Assembly: GCF_017916255.1 (NCBI RefSeq)
Contig: NZ_CP072827.1
Span: 2,852,001 to 2,916,000 of the forward strand
Length of the DNA stretch: 64,000 nucleotides
Reading direction: 5' to 3'
Origin: Streptomyces mobaraensis NBRC 13819 = DSM 40847
Lineage (GTDB): Bacteria; Actinomycetota; Actinomycetes; Streptomycetales; Streptomycetaceae
A program made the position numbers and the translations under genes. Below, piece by piece: positions 27,236-36,167 of the stretch. Below the pieces are notes generated by a model. That model made no database searches. It was not told where the DNA came from and saw nothing but the letters and a program-made list of their open reading frames with translations. The first letter of the stretch is position 1; every line of letters starts with the position of its first letter.

Positions 27236-28969
27236 TCACGGCCCCCGTGCCGGACGCGGGCCGCAGTGGTACTCCGAGACCGCGCCCCCGCGCACGTACA
27301 CCGTCGACTCCGGCCGCTCGCGGCACAGTTCCGTCAGCACCCGCGTCTTGGCGACCTCCGCACGCTGGGCACGGAACCAACGGCCGCCGACGGTCGTCGT
27401 GTCCGACACCACCCACACCGGCCGGCCGGCCGGCTGCGCGGCCAGCCGCCCGCGCAACTCCGCCGCGCCGACCTCCTCCCCGTAGAGGGTGCCGGAGGCG
27501 GCGGCCGAGCGCTTGAGGGTGAGGTCCCGCAGGCCGGTGAACTCCTGCGGGTAGAAGAGGGCTATCCGCCGTTCGTGGTGCGGCAGGAACAGCACCGCGT
27601 CGCCCGGTCGCGCCAGCCGCCCGAGCGCCCGGGCCACCGCCGCCGGTTCGTCCCCGCGACTCCCCGGCAGCCGCTCGCGCTGCTGCTGGGGCAACTGCCA
27701 CAGGAACCCGGCCGTCACCAGGAGCACCCCGGCCCCCGCCACCGCCCGCCGCCCGGGCAGTACCCCCAGCACCCGCTCCAGCCCCGCCGCGGCCAGCAGT
27801 GGCACGCCCGCCAGGCTGAACAGCAGGTACCGGTCCAGGAACAGGGGCGTGCGCTGCGACGCGGCGTAGAGGAGGACCGGCGGGACGAGCGCCAGCGGCA
27901 GGGCCACCGCGTTCAGCGGGAGCCGCCGGGCCCCGGGCGGGCCGCTCCGCGGCAGCGGCGCCACCAGGGCGAGCACGGCCAGCGCCAGTGTCACGCCGGC
28001 GACGAGACCGGTGGGGCCCGCGAAGGCGAGCACAAGCCCCTTCGCCTCCGCGTAGCCGGGCGTCCGGATCCAGGAGACCTGCGCGCTCTGCCGCCGGGAC
28101 AGCATCGCCAACGGTGCCGCCGCCGCACAGACGCCGAGAGCCGCGCACAGCCACCCGCGCCAGGTCCGCCACGGCACCCGGGAGACGAGCAGGGTCAGCC
28201 CGTGCGCCGCGAGCAGCAGGATCGCGAACTCGTGCAGCAGGGAGGCGACGGCGACGACGGCGCCGTAGCCGGCCCAGCGGAGCCCGGACCCCTCTTCGAC
28301 GGCCCGCACCAACAGCCAGGTGGCTCCCGCCGCCCCCGCCGCGACCAGCGCGTAGGAGCGCCCCTCCTGGGCGTAGTGCCCGGCGAACGGAGTGACCGCG
28401 TACGCCAGCCCGGCCCACAGCCCCACCCGGGGCCGGGCGAGCCGGCACCCGATCGCGGCGACGAGCGCCGCCGTCCCGGCCGCCGCGGCGACCGAGGGCA
28501 GCCGCAGCGTCACCTCGTCGTCGTGCACGGCCACGACGGCGTGCATCAGCAGGTAGTAGAGGCCGTGCACGAGGTCGACGTCGCGGAGCAGCCGGACGAT
28601 CTCCGGCAGCGACCGGCGGGCCACCTGCAGGGTGGCTCCCTCGTCACGCCACACGGTCCCGCGGTCCAGCCCCCACAGGCCGAGGACGAGCATCACTCCG
28701 GCCGGCAGCAGGACGGCCGCCGCCGTCGCCCGCGAACGGCGCACGCCACGGGCGCCGTCCCCCCTGCCCGGCCGCCCCCGCGCCCGCCCGGGCGGCGCGC
28801 CACCCCCGCCGCCCCGAGCCCGGGGCACCGGGCCGACCGCCGCACCCGCGCCGCCATCCGTTCCAGCACCACCCGCCCCGACGCCACCGCCGACGTCCGT
28901 ACCCTCACCGGCCGCACCCCCGGAACCTCCCCGCCCGGTCGGCACCGCGCGCAATGGCCCCCGCACCAT
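27236..28969 (-). CDS. GT-C type membrane glycosyltransferase (ArnT/PMT-like)
   Basis: A 577-residue multi-pass protein of the glycosyltransferase 39/83 style, which moves a sugar from a polyprenyl-phosphate donor to an acceptor outside the membrane. After a cytoplasmic Gly/Arg-rich start, the first membrane helix (AVLLPAGVMLVLGLWGLD) is followed by RGTVWRDEGATL, the acidic pair of the first outer loop that is catalytic in this fold. Many helices follow (about 11), and a soluble C-terminal domain of about 170 residues (RLARPGDAVLFLPHHERRIALFY onward). ATG 28969 is chosen for its ribosome binding site AAGGGGGAG. It lies at the edge of the glycopolymer region and may decorate its product. Confidence 0.82.
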   Translation of the reverse strand: MVRGPLRAVPTGRGGSGGAAGEGTDVGGGVGAGGAGTDGGAGAAVGPVPRARGGGGGAPPGRARGRPGRGDGARGVRRSRATAAAVLLPAGVMLVLGLWGLDRGTVWRDEGATLQVARRSLPEIVRLLRDVDLVHGLYYLLMHAVVAVHDDEVTLRLPSVAAAAGTAALVAAIGCRLARPRVGLWAGLAYAVTPFAGHYAQEGRSYALVAAGAAGATWLLVRAVEEGSGLRWAGYGAVVAVASLLHEFAILLLAAHGLTLLVSRVPWRTWRGWLCAALGVCAAAAPLAMLSRRQSAQVSWIRTPGYAEAKGLVLAFAGPTGLVAGVTLALAVLALVAPLPRSGPPGARRLPLNAVALPLALVPPVLLYAASQRTPLFLDRYLLFSLAGVPLLAAAGLERVLGVLPGRRAVAGAGVLLVTAGFLWQLPQQQRERLPGSRGDEPAAVARALGRLARPGDAVLFLPHHERRIALFYPQEFTGLRDLTLKRSAAASGTLYGEEVGAAELRGRLAAQPAGRPVWVVSDTTTVGGRWFRAQRAEVAKTRVLTELCRERPESTVYVRGGAVSEYHCGPRPARGP

Positions 28970-29077
28970 CGCCTCCCCCTTCCCGTCCACGATCAGCGCC
29001 CCCGTCCCCGATCAGCAACTCGCGCCCGGCACACCCGGGACCAGGATCACCCGATTCATCACTCTTAACCGATAAAA

Positions 29078-30751
29078 ATGTCTTTCGTGACAGTGAACGA
29101 GAGCGGAACCCCTGCCCTGCCACACGCTCCCGACGCCCTGCCCACCGGCCTCGTCACCGTGATCGTCATCGGCTACGACGACGCCACCCACATCGCCACC
29201 GCCGTGCGGTCGGCCCTCGCGCAGGGTCCCGCCGTCGCCGAGGTCATCGCCGTCGACGACGCCTCCACGGACGGCACCGGCGCCGTCCTCGACCGGCTGG
29301 CCGCCCGCCACCCCCGGCTCCGCGTCATTCACCGCACCGTCAACAGCGGCGGCTGCGGCACCCCGCGCAACGACGGCGTCCGGGCCGCGGGGACGCCCTA
29401 TGTGATGTTCCTCGACAGCGACGACGTCCTCCCGGACGGCGCCGCGGAAGCGCTCCTGGCCGCCGCCCTCCGCCACGACGCGCCCGTCGCCGCCGGCCTG
29501 TGCGTGCGCAGGGAACTCCCCCAGTGCCTCGACACCCGCTGGCAGCCCGGCCTCTACCGCGCCGCCGCCCTGCACCCCTCCCCCGAACACCATCTTGCGC
29601 TCCTCCACGACACCCTCTGCGTCAACAAGCTCTACGACCGCCGCTTCCTCACCGAACACGGCGTCACGTTCCCCGAAGGGGCCTATCCCTACGAGGACTT
29701 CGTCTTCAGCGCCCGCCTCCTCGCCGCCGCCCCCCGCATCGCGACCGTCCCCGACACCGTCTACGTCTGGCACGTGCGGCGCGGCGCCCACCGACCGTCG
29801 ATCTCCCTGGACCGGGACCGGATCGGCAACTGGCACGCCCGGCTGCGCGCCCACCGGCGCGGGGTGGAGATCTACCGGACGGCCGGCCGGGACCCCCTCG
29901 CGCACGCCGCCCGGGTGAAGTTCCTCGACCACGACCTGCGCATGTACGTCCGGGAGCTGCCCACCCGCGGCGACGGCTACCGGCACGCCTGGTGGCGCGC
30001 CACCCGCGAGTGCCTGACCGGCTACGCCGAGGCGGAGCTGGCCGCGGCCCGTGCCCCCGCCCGCTGGATCGCCCGGGTCGTCCTGGCCGCCGCGGACCCG
30101 CGCGACCTGGACCGCCTCGCCCAGCTCGCCGCCCACCCGGCCCGGCTGCTGCCGCCCTACGCCCGGGCCGGCGGCCGGCCCGTCTGGGCGGACGACCTGC
30201 CCGTGGTCACCCTCGACGGCCTCGTCGGCCCCGGCGCCGCACCCGCCCGCCGGCTGCCGGTGACCGTCGACGCCACCCTCCGCCTGCTGACCGGCCCGCC
30301 CCGGGCCGAGCTCCGGCTGCGCGTCCACGAACTCTACGGACGGCTCGCCCAGGCCCGCCCGCACACCGTGGACCTCGAACTCCGGCCGCGCGGCGGCGGC
30401 ACGGCGCTCGAAGCGCGCGCCGCCCTCTCCCCCGACGGCCCCGACTGGACCGCCCGGCTGTGGATCGGCCTGGCCCCGCTGGCCGCGCCGGGGGCCGGTC
30501 ACCGGCCGCGCACCTGGGACCTGCGGGTCCGGCTGCACTGCGCGCACGGCGGCGTCATCCGCACCGCCGTCCGGGCGGCCGACGGCACCCTGGGCCGCCG
30601 CGCCCTGCCGAGCGCCCGCCACGGGCTGCTGCTGGTGCGCCCCTACGCCACGGCGAACGGCTCGCTCTCCCTGCGGACCGCCGCCGGGCTGCGCTGCGCG
30701 CTGCTCCTCGCCGCCCGCCGGCTGCGCCGCCGCCGAACCTCCCGTCCGTAA
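29078..30751 (+). CDS. GT2-family glycosyltransferase with C-terminal beta-rich domain
   Basis: A 557-residue GT-A fold glycosyltransferase. It opens with LVTVIVIGYDDATHIATAVRSAL and VIAVDDASTDGTG, then NSGGCGTPRNDGVR and the metal-binding YVMFLDSDDVLP. The middle part with HDTLCVNKLYDRRFL and YPYEDFVFSARLL is typical of teichoic-acid-type transferases. The last 180 residues are beta-rich and resemble the middle domain of the TagF fusion protein encoded at 32136-34928, whose N-terminal half is clearly a paralogue of this protein. The gene is on the opposite strand to that cluster. The start is uncertain: no ribosome binding site before ATG 29078, which sits in an unusually A/T-rich stretch. 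Confidence 0.85.
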   Translation: MSFVTVNESGTPALPHAPDALPTGLVTVIVIGYDDATHIATAVRSALAQGPAVAEVIAVDDASTDGTGAVLDRLAARHPRLRVIHRTVNSGGCGTPRNDGVRAAGTPYVMFLDSDDVLPDGAAEALLAAALRHDAPVAAGLCVRRELPQCLDTRWQPGLYRAAALHPSPEHHLALLHDTLCVNKLYDRRFLTEHGVTFPEGAYPYEDFVFSARLLAAAPRIATVPDTVYVWHVRRGAHRPSISLDRDRIGNWHARLRAHRRGVEIYRTAGRDPLAHAARVKFLDHDLRMYVRELPTRGDGYRHAWWRATRECLTGYAEAELAAARAPARWIARVVLAAADPRDLDRLAQLAAHPARLLPPYARAGGRPVWADDLPVVTLDGLVGPGAAPARRLPVTVDATLRLLTGPPRAELRLRVHELYGRLAQARPHTVDLELRPRGGGTALEARAALSPDGPDWTARLWIGLAPLAAPGAGHRPRTWDLRVRLHCAHGGVIRTAVRAADGTLGRRALPSARHGLLLVRPYATANGSLSLRTAAGLRCALLLAARRLRRRRTSRP

Positions 30752-30963
30752 CCCGCGGAACAACCGGAACAGACCCACCGCACTCCGCCCGGGCCACATC
30801 CCCGCTCTCCCGTCCCGCCACAGGCAGAAACCGCCCAAGGAACCCGCGTTCCAGCGCCCCCGAACCCCCCTCCCCCACCCCGCACTCCACCGGGAACCAC
30901 TCCCGGCCCCCGCCTTCCGAACCTTCCGGCGGCACCACCGGCCACCGCACCCACGCCCCGCCC

Positions 30964-32139
30964 TCACCGGTCCACCTCCTCGAACAGCTCCTCCCACCGG
31001 TCCAGCACCCCCGGCAGCGCCAGCGGCGCCACATGCTCCCGCGCGGCCCGCCCGTACCGCTCCCGCAGCGCCGCGTCCCGCACCAGCTCCCCCAGCGCCG
31101 CGGCCAGGGCGTCCCCGTCCCCCGGCGGCACCAGCACCCCGGTCCGTCCGTGGTCCACCAACTCCCGCACACCGCCGGACAGGTCGAAGCTCACGCACGG
31201 CACCCCGCAGGCGGACGCCTCGGCCAGGGCCATGGGCCGGCCCTCGCACTCGCTGGTGAGCGCCACCACGGACAGCTCCCGATAGGCGGCGGCCATGTCC
31301 CGGACGGTGCCCCGGAAGCGGACCCGGTCCGCGATCCCGTGCCGTACCGCGCGTTCCCGCAGGGCCGCCTCCTCCGGGCCGTCCCCGAAGAAGTGCAGCT
31401 CCCAGTCCGGCCGGCCGGCGCAGGCCGCGGCGAACGCGTCGACGAGGCGGTCGAGCCGTTTGACGGGGTCGAGCCGGCCGACCGCGCCGACGCACCGCGT
31501 GTCCAGCGGCGCCGGCGGCCCCGGAGTGAACGGGAGCGGGTTGGGCACCACCGCCGCGTTGGGCAGGCGCCGGCGGCGGAACTCCTCGGCGTCCGGCTCG
31601 CTGAGGAACACCGCCTTCTCCAGGGCCGGGTAGTGCCGCAGGATCAGCCGGAGGTTGGCGGACGCCGCGGCCTGCGCGAAGGACTCGTGGTACTGGCCGA
31701 CGGCCTTCAGGTGCCGCCGGTCCACCGACCGCAGCCAGTCCGCCGCCCACGGCGACCCGATGACGACATAGCCGTGCGGCACGGCCGCGAACCGCCGGGC
31801 GAGCCGCTCCCGGGCCCGCTCCCCGTCCTGCCGCGCGGCGCGCAGGGCCCGCAGCCGGGACGGCCGCAGCCGTTCGGCCGGGGTGACGGCGTCCCGGGCG
31901 GGCGCCGCCGGCATGCGGTGCAGCGTGGCCCGGCGGTACGCCGGGCGCGCGTGGTAGGTGTGCGGTTCGGGGCTGGGCCGGATGCCGATCAGCTCCACCC
32001 GGTGCCCTCGGTCCGCGAATCCCTGGGCGAGGGTGTGCAGCACCCGCTGGGAACCGCCCATCGAGTCCACGTCGATGCCGACCAGGAACAGGTTGCGGCG
32101 GGAGGCGGCGGAACCCCGGTTCCCCGGCGGCCGGTTCAT
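30964..32139 (-). CDS. GT4-family glycosyltransferase
   Basis: A 391-residue GT-B fold transferase. The N-terminal domain starts NLFLVGIDVDSMGGSQRVLHTLAQGFADRGHRV, with the glycine loop that receives the donor, and the C-terminal domain has the retaining GT4 pattern GAVGRLDPVKRLDRLVDAF and SECEGRPMALAEASACGVPCVSFDLSGG, where the E-x7-E motif contacts the nucleotide sugar. The start ATG 32139 overlaps the stop of the upstream TagF fusion gene (ATGA) and has GGAGG nearby, so the two are translated together. The acceptor is probably the same wall glycopolymer. Confidence 0.9.
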   Translation of the reverse strand: MNRPPGNRGSAASRRNLFLVGIDVDSMGGSQRVLHTLAQGFADRGHRVELIGIRPSPEPHTYHARPAYRRATLHRMPAAPARDAVTPAERLRPSRLRALRAARQDGERARERLARRFAAVPHGYVVIGSPWAADWLRSVDRRHLKAVGQYHESFAQAAASANLRLILRHYPALEKAVFLSEPDAEEFRRRRLPNAAVVPNPLPFTPGPPAPLDTRCVGAVGRLDPVKRLDRLVDAFAAACAGRPDWELHFFGDGPEEAALRERAVRHGIADRVRFRGTVRDMAAAYRELSVVALTSECEGRPMALAEASACGVPCVSFDLSGGVRELVDHGRTGVLVPPGDGDALAAALGELVRDAALRERYGRAAREHVAPLALPGVLDRWEELFEEVDR

Positions 32140-34928
32140 CGCGCGCCTCCGGTGAAGAAGAGGTCGACCACGGCCTTGGCGGACCGCCCGGTCTCGTACG
32201 GGTTGAACCGCGCCCGGAACCGCTCGTACGCCCCTGCCCACTCCTCCCGTACGGCGCCCAGGTCCCGCAGCGCCGCGGCGAGTTCACCGGTCCCGGTGAG
32301 CAGCGGCCCCGGAGCGATGTCCGTCAGCTCGTAGTAGGTGCCGCGCAGGGTGGACCGGTACGCCGGGTAGTCGTCGGCGTAGAGCAGCACCGGCCGGCCC
32401 AGGTTGACGTAGTCGAACATGACGGACGAGTAGTCGGTGAGGAGCGCGTCCGAGGCCAGCAGCAGATCGTTGAGGTCAGCGAACTCCCGACCGTCGCGCA
32501 CCGCGTGACCCACCTCGCGGGCGACCGTGAACCGCTCGTAGTAGTGCGGCCGGACCACCACCGTCCACTCCTCGCCCACCCGGTGCACCAGCTCCGCCAG
32601 GTCCACCCGGATCGACTCGCCGCTGGCCCGCGCGCCGTCGCGGAACGTCGGCGCGTAGAGCAGCACCTTCTTCCCATCGGGGATTTCGAGCCGTTCGCGG
32701 GCGGCGGCGGCGCGCTCGCGCTGGGCGGGCTCGTTCCAGAGGACGAGGACGTCGTTGCGCGGGAGCCCGGTGCGCAACAGCTCGCCCGTGTACGCGTTAC
32801 CGCGCACAAAGGTGCGTTCGAACTCCTCGCTGGGGGCGATGAGGGCGTCCCAGCGGTCGACCATGGCCCGGTGCCGTGCCCGCCGGGCGGGCCCGGCGAG
32901 CCGCAGCTCGGGGGCGTCGTAGCCCATGTGCTTGAGCGCCTGGCCGTGCCAGGTCTGGAGGTAGCGGGTGCCGGGGTGCTTGGGGACGTGGGCGGGGAAG
33001 CCGTGCGAGTCGATCCAGTAGCGGGCGCGGGCGACCGTCCGGACGTACTCCCAGCTGCCGCGCCGGACCAGCGGTACGCCCTTCGGGTAGCCGGCCCGGC
33101 TGCCGGTGTAGGACCAGACGGCGTACAGCGGGAGGTCGCGGCGGAGCAGCTCCTCGTGGATGTAGCGGGGGCTGTCGGCGTAGCCGCGGCCCTCCAGCGC
33201 CTCGAAGACGACGAGCTGTTCGTCGACGGGGAGCCGGTGGAGCTCGTGGGAGACCAGGGCCTTGGCGCCCGGGCCGGCGGCCCGGCGGACCAGCCGCGCG
33301 CACCGGGCGCGGACGGGCTCCAGGTGCGGGGCCAGGGCTTCGGCGCGGGCCCGCGGGCCGGTCCGCTCCCATCGGATCTCCAGCCGTCCCGGGCCCCCGT
33401 CCTCGCAGCCGACGCGGACGTCGTGCCCGCCCACGCGGGCCCGCAGCCCGGGCCGCCCGGTGGGGGCGAGGACGGGATCGGTGCGGCGCAGCCCCAGCCG
33501 GCCGAGGGTCACCACCGGATGGCGCCGGCCGGTGAACCCCTTGGGGCCGAGCGGCACCCGGGCCAGGTCGAGGACGAGCACCGCGCTGCGCACACCGGCG
33601 TCGTCGGGCGCCGGGGCGTAGCCGAAGGGGACGACGAGGGGGGCGGCCCGGGCGGCGACGCGGAGTTCGGCGGTGACGTCGGCGGGCCCGGCGAGCAGCC
33701 CGCCCGGGTCGTAGGTGCGCAGGGTGATCCGCAGCCGGGTGCCGTGCGGTTCGACGAGCGTCACCTCGTGGCGCAGCGGGCCGGTGGCGAAGGGCTGGGC
33801 GTCCAGGTGCCAGTCGGTGACGTCGAGTTCGGCGGCCTCCCGGGCGTTCGCGGGGGCGGTGGCGCCCCAGTAGGTGCGCCCCTCGTGCCGGACGACGCGG
33901 CGCGGGGCGATCCGCGGGCGGTCGAGGGTGCGCGCGCACTCGGCGGCCTCGGCCAGGCGCCCGGTGCGCAGCAGGTACTGGCAGATCCGCTGTTCGCGGG
34001 GCAGGGCGGCGACGGCCCGCGGGTCGGCGTCCTCCAGGCAGGGGGTGACGACGGCGGCGAACTCCTCGGCCCACCGCCGGTCCCTGAAGGGCAGGTCGCC
34101 CAGGTAGAGCCGCAGGTCGTGGCGGAGGAACGCCTCGTCCTTGGCCGGTCTGAGCGCGGTGCGGCCGGTCTCCGCCAGGAAGGCGTCGGTGAGCCGGGAG
34201 ACGGCGATCCGGTCGACCACGTTCCGGATGCGGTGGCGGCTGGACGAGATGGAGAGGGTGGTCGGATCGGCCGCCAGTCGCCAGGTGTAAACGGACCAGG
34301 GGACGACGGCGAAGCGCTCGGCGAGCGTGTAGGCGCGGGCGCTGAAGTACTGGTCCTCGTAGTGGATGTCCTCGGGGAAGCGCAGCCGGTGACGGGCGAG
34401 GAAGTCGGCGCGGTAGAGCTTGTTGGTGGAGAGGTGGTCGAGGAAGTACTCGGGGGCGGACGCGATGCCCTCCACGACGCGGGGCTCGGCGAACAGCCGG
34501 GGATACCAGAGGCCGGTGGTGCCGTTGGCCTCGTAGAGCCGGGTGACCTCGCCGGCCACCAGGTCAGCGCCGGTCCGCTCGGCGGTCAGGAGCAGGGATT
34601 TGCAGGCGTGGTACGGCAGTTCGTCGTCGCTGTCCAGGAACATCAGGTACGGCGCGCGGGCGGCCTCGATGCCCGCGTTGCGCGGCGCCCCGCAGCCCCC
34701 GCTGTTGACGGGCAGCCGGAGGCCGCTCACCCGCGGGTCGGCGGCGGCCAGCCGGCGCACCCGCTCGGGGGTGCCGTCGGTGGAGCAGTCGTCCACGACG
34801 ATCACTTCGAGATTGCGCAGCGACTGGCCGAGGACGGACCGCACGGCGCGCGGCAGCCGGTCCTCGTCGTTGTGGACGATGACGACGACGCTGACGTCGG
34901 GGACGGGACGCGGGGGCGCGGCGGGCAC
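32136..34928 (-). CDS. Fusion of GT2 glycosyltransferase and TagF-like CDP-glycerol glycerophosphotransferase
   Basis: A 930-residue two-enzyme protein. Residues about 8-330 are a GT2 transferase (VSVVVIVHNDEDRLPRAVRSVL, VIVVDDCSTDGTPE, NSGGCGAPRNAGIE, YLMFLDSDDELPYHA). A beta-rich middle domain follows. The last 380 residues match CDP-glycerol:poly(glycerophosphate) glycerophosphotransferases: SPRYIHEELLRRDLPLYAVWSY, GTRYLQTWHGQALKHMG, VLLYAPTFRDGA, VVVRPHYYERF, and SDALLTDYSSVMFDYVNLGRPVLLY. TagF-type enzymes polymerise glycerol or ribitol phosphate for wall teichoic acids. Start is GTG 34928 with GAGGTGA. The gene is four bp from the upstream membrane transferase gene and overlaps the downstream GT4 gene. 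Confidence 0.92.
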   Translation of the reverse strand: MPAAPPRPVPDVSVVVIVHNDEDRLPRAVRSVLGQSLRNLEVIVVDDCSTDGTPERVRRLAAADPRVSGLRLPVNSGGCGAPRNAGIEAARAPYLMFLDSDDELPYHACKSLLLTAERTGADLVAGEVTRLYEANGTTGLWYPRLFAEPRVVEGIASAPEYFLDHLSTNKLYRADFLARHRLRFPEDIHYEDQYFSARAYTLAERFAVVPWSVYTWRLAADPTTLSISSSRHRIRNVVDRIAVSRLTDAFLAETGRTALRPAKDEAFLRHDLRLYLGDLPFRDRRWAEEFAAVVTPCLEDADPRAVAALPREQRICQYLLRTGRLAEAAECARTLDRPRIAPRRVVRHEGRTYWGATAPANAREAAELDVTDWHLDAQPFATGPLRHEVTLVEPHGTRLRITLRTYDPGGLLAGPADVTAELRVAARAAPLVVPFGYAPAPDDAGVRSAVLVLDLARVPLGPKGFTGRRHPVVTLGRLGLRRTDPVLAPTGRPGLRARVGGHDVRVGCEDGGPGRLEIRWERTGPRARAEALAPHLEPVRARCARLVRRAAGPGAKALVSHELHRLPVDEQLVVFEALEGRGYADSPRYIHEELLRRDLPLYAVWSYTGSRAGYPKGVPLVRRGSWEYVRTVARARYWIDSHGFPAHVPKHPGTRYLQTWHGQALKHMGYDAPELRLAGPARRARHRAMVDRWDALIAPSEEFERTFVRGNAYTGELLRTGLPRNDVLVLWNEPAQRERAAAARERLEIPDGKKVLLYAPTFRDGARASGESIRVDLAELVHRVGEEWTVVVRPHYYERFTVAREVGHAVRDGREFADLNDLLLASDALLTDYSSVMFDYVNLGRPVLLYADDYPAYRSTLRGTYYELTDIAPGPLLTGTGELAAALRDLGAVREEWAGAYERFRARFNPYETGRSAKAVVDLFFTGGAR

Positions 34929-34931
34929 AAG

Positions 34932-36167
34932 TCACCTCATCTCGGAAGGATCCCGGGGAGCCGGATCACTACTCAGAGAGTAGACGGCGCCACTGACAGT
35001 CACCGTCCGGACGGTCCGCGGGCGGCTCCGCCAGGCGTCGGCCGCGAGCACCGTCGCCATCCCGGTGAACATCACGATGTCCTTGAAGGCGTGCCGCCGC
35101 GCGCTGCCCAGCTCCGGCCAGGCCACCCCGGCGAGCTGCGGCAACAGGGCCATCCAGAACCACACCGAGCGCGCGGCGGCGCCCCGCACCACCACGGACG
35201 CGACGAGCGCGGGCACGATCACCAGGGCGTAGTGCAGGAAGGACGGCCGGGACACCAGGAACGCGGCGAGCATCAGCAGCGCCCCGCACTCGACGAGCCG
35301 CAGTGCCTCGTCACCCTCCTGCCGCCAGCGCAGCCGGGCGACGGCGAGCACCGCCGCGGCGGCGCAGGCGGCGAGCACGAACGCCAGGTGGTGGGGGACG
35401 CCGAGGCGGGGCAGGACGGCGGTCCACGAGGCGTCGAAGGGTGCGGCGTAGTCGTCCTGGCCGTGCAGCAGGAACGGCAGCGTCTTGGTGAGGAACAGGC
35501 CCGGCCGGGGCATGGCGAGCGCCGCCGCCAGGGAGATCGCCGTCGGCAGGGCCACCGCCCAGGCCAGCGCCCGCCACCGCCGGGCGAGCACGAAGAGCAG
35601 CAGCAGCGGGACGAGCATCGGCTTGAGCGCGACGGCCAGACCGACGGTGACGCCGGCTGCGGTCCAGCGGCCGCGGAGGGCCAGCAGCAGCGCGGCGGGG
35701 AAGGCCACGGCCGAGGCGGCCGTCCAGTTGCCCAGGTGGACGATGCTCTGGAAGGGGAGGAAGAGGCCCAGCCCGGCGGTCAGGGCGGCGGCGAGCCGGC
35801 TGTCCGCCCGGATGTCGAAGATCCGCAGGGCGAGCACGACCCCGGCGAGGACCAGGGCGGCGGTGGCGAACGGCACCACGCGGGACAGCGTCGCGTCGCC
35901 GAACGGCGCCTGCGGCAGCGCCGCGAACACCGCGCCCGGCAGATAGAGAAACCGTTTGTCCGCGTACGGCGAGCCGCCGTCCAGCAGGGCGCGGGCGGCC
36001 CGGACGACGACCGCGTTGTCCATGCCCGCCCGGCGGACGCCCAGCATCCGCCCCGTGCTGAGCACATAGACCAGCAAGGCCGCCGCCCGTACGGGCCACG
36101 AGGCCCGGCCGGCGATCCAGCGCGCGAAGCCGTCCCGGGACGGAGACCCGTCGTCCGGCGCACTCAT
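34932..36167 (-). CDS. Multi-pass membrane glycosyltransferase (GT87/DUF2029-like)
   Basis: A 411-residue protein with about ten membrane helices and the style of polyprenyl-phosphomannose-dependent mannosyltransferases: an aspartate in the first outer loop (RRAGMDNAVVVRAARALLDGGSPYADKRFLYLPGAVFAALP), then alternating hydrophobic helices such as LLLALRGRWTAAGVTVGLAV with the GT87-like ALKPMLVPLLLLF. ATG 36167 has GGAGG upstream and overlaps the stop codon of the preceding gene (ATGA), so the two are coupled. The sugar and acceptor are not shown by the sequence; the mannose-lipid synthase encoded nearby makes mannose the best guess. Confidence 0.82.
   Translation of the reverse strand: MSAPDDGSPSRDGFARWIAGRASWPVRAAALLVYVLSTGRMLGVRRAGMDNAVVVRAARALLDGGSPYADKRFLYLPGAVFAALPQAPFGDATLSRVVPFATAALVLAGVVLALRIFDIRADSRLAAALTAGLGLFLPFQSIVHLGNWTAASAVAFPAALLLALRGRWTAAGVTVGLAVALKPMLVPLLLLFVLARRWRALAWAVALPTAISLAAALAMPRPGLFLTKTLPFLLHGQDDYAAPFDASWTAVLPRLGVPHHLAFVLAACAAAAVLAVARLRWRQEGDEALRLVECGALLMLAAFLVSRPSFLHYALVIVPALVASVVVRGAAARSVWFWMALLPQLAGVAWPELGSARRHAFKDIVMFTGMATVLAADAWRSRPRTVRTVTVSGAVYSLSSDPAPRDPSEMR
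34977..34999 (-). promoter_or_regulatory. Possible internal PafBC-type promoter ahead of the TagF fusion gene
   Basis: On the minus strand CTGTCAGTG (34999-34991), eight bases, then TACTCT (34982-34977). It differs from the consensus TTGTCRGTG-N8-TANNNT only in the first base. It lies inside the end of the upstream gene, about 50 bp before the TagF fusion start. Confidence 0.35.

Noticed and set aside
29012..32287. A long minus-strand frame covering the GT2 gene and part of the GT4 gene
   Set aside because: It spans two recognised glycosyltransferase genes in other frames and its translation is Arg/Gly/Ala-rich with no motif.
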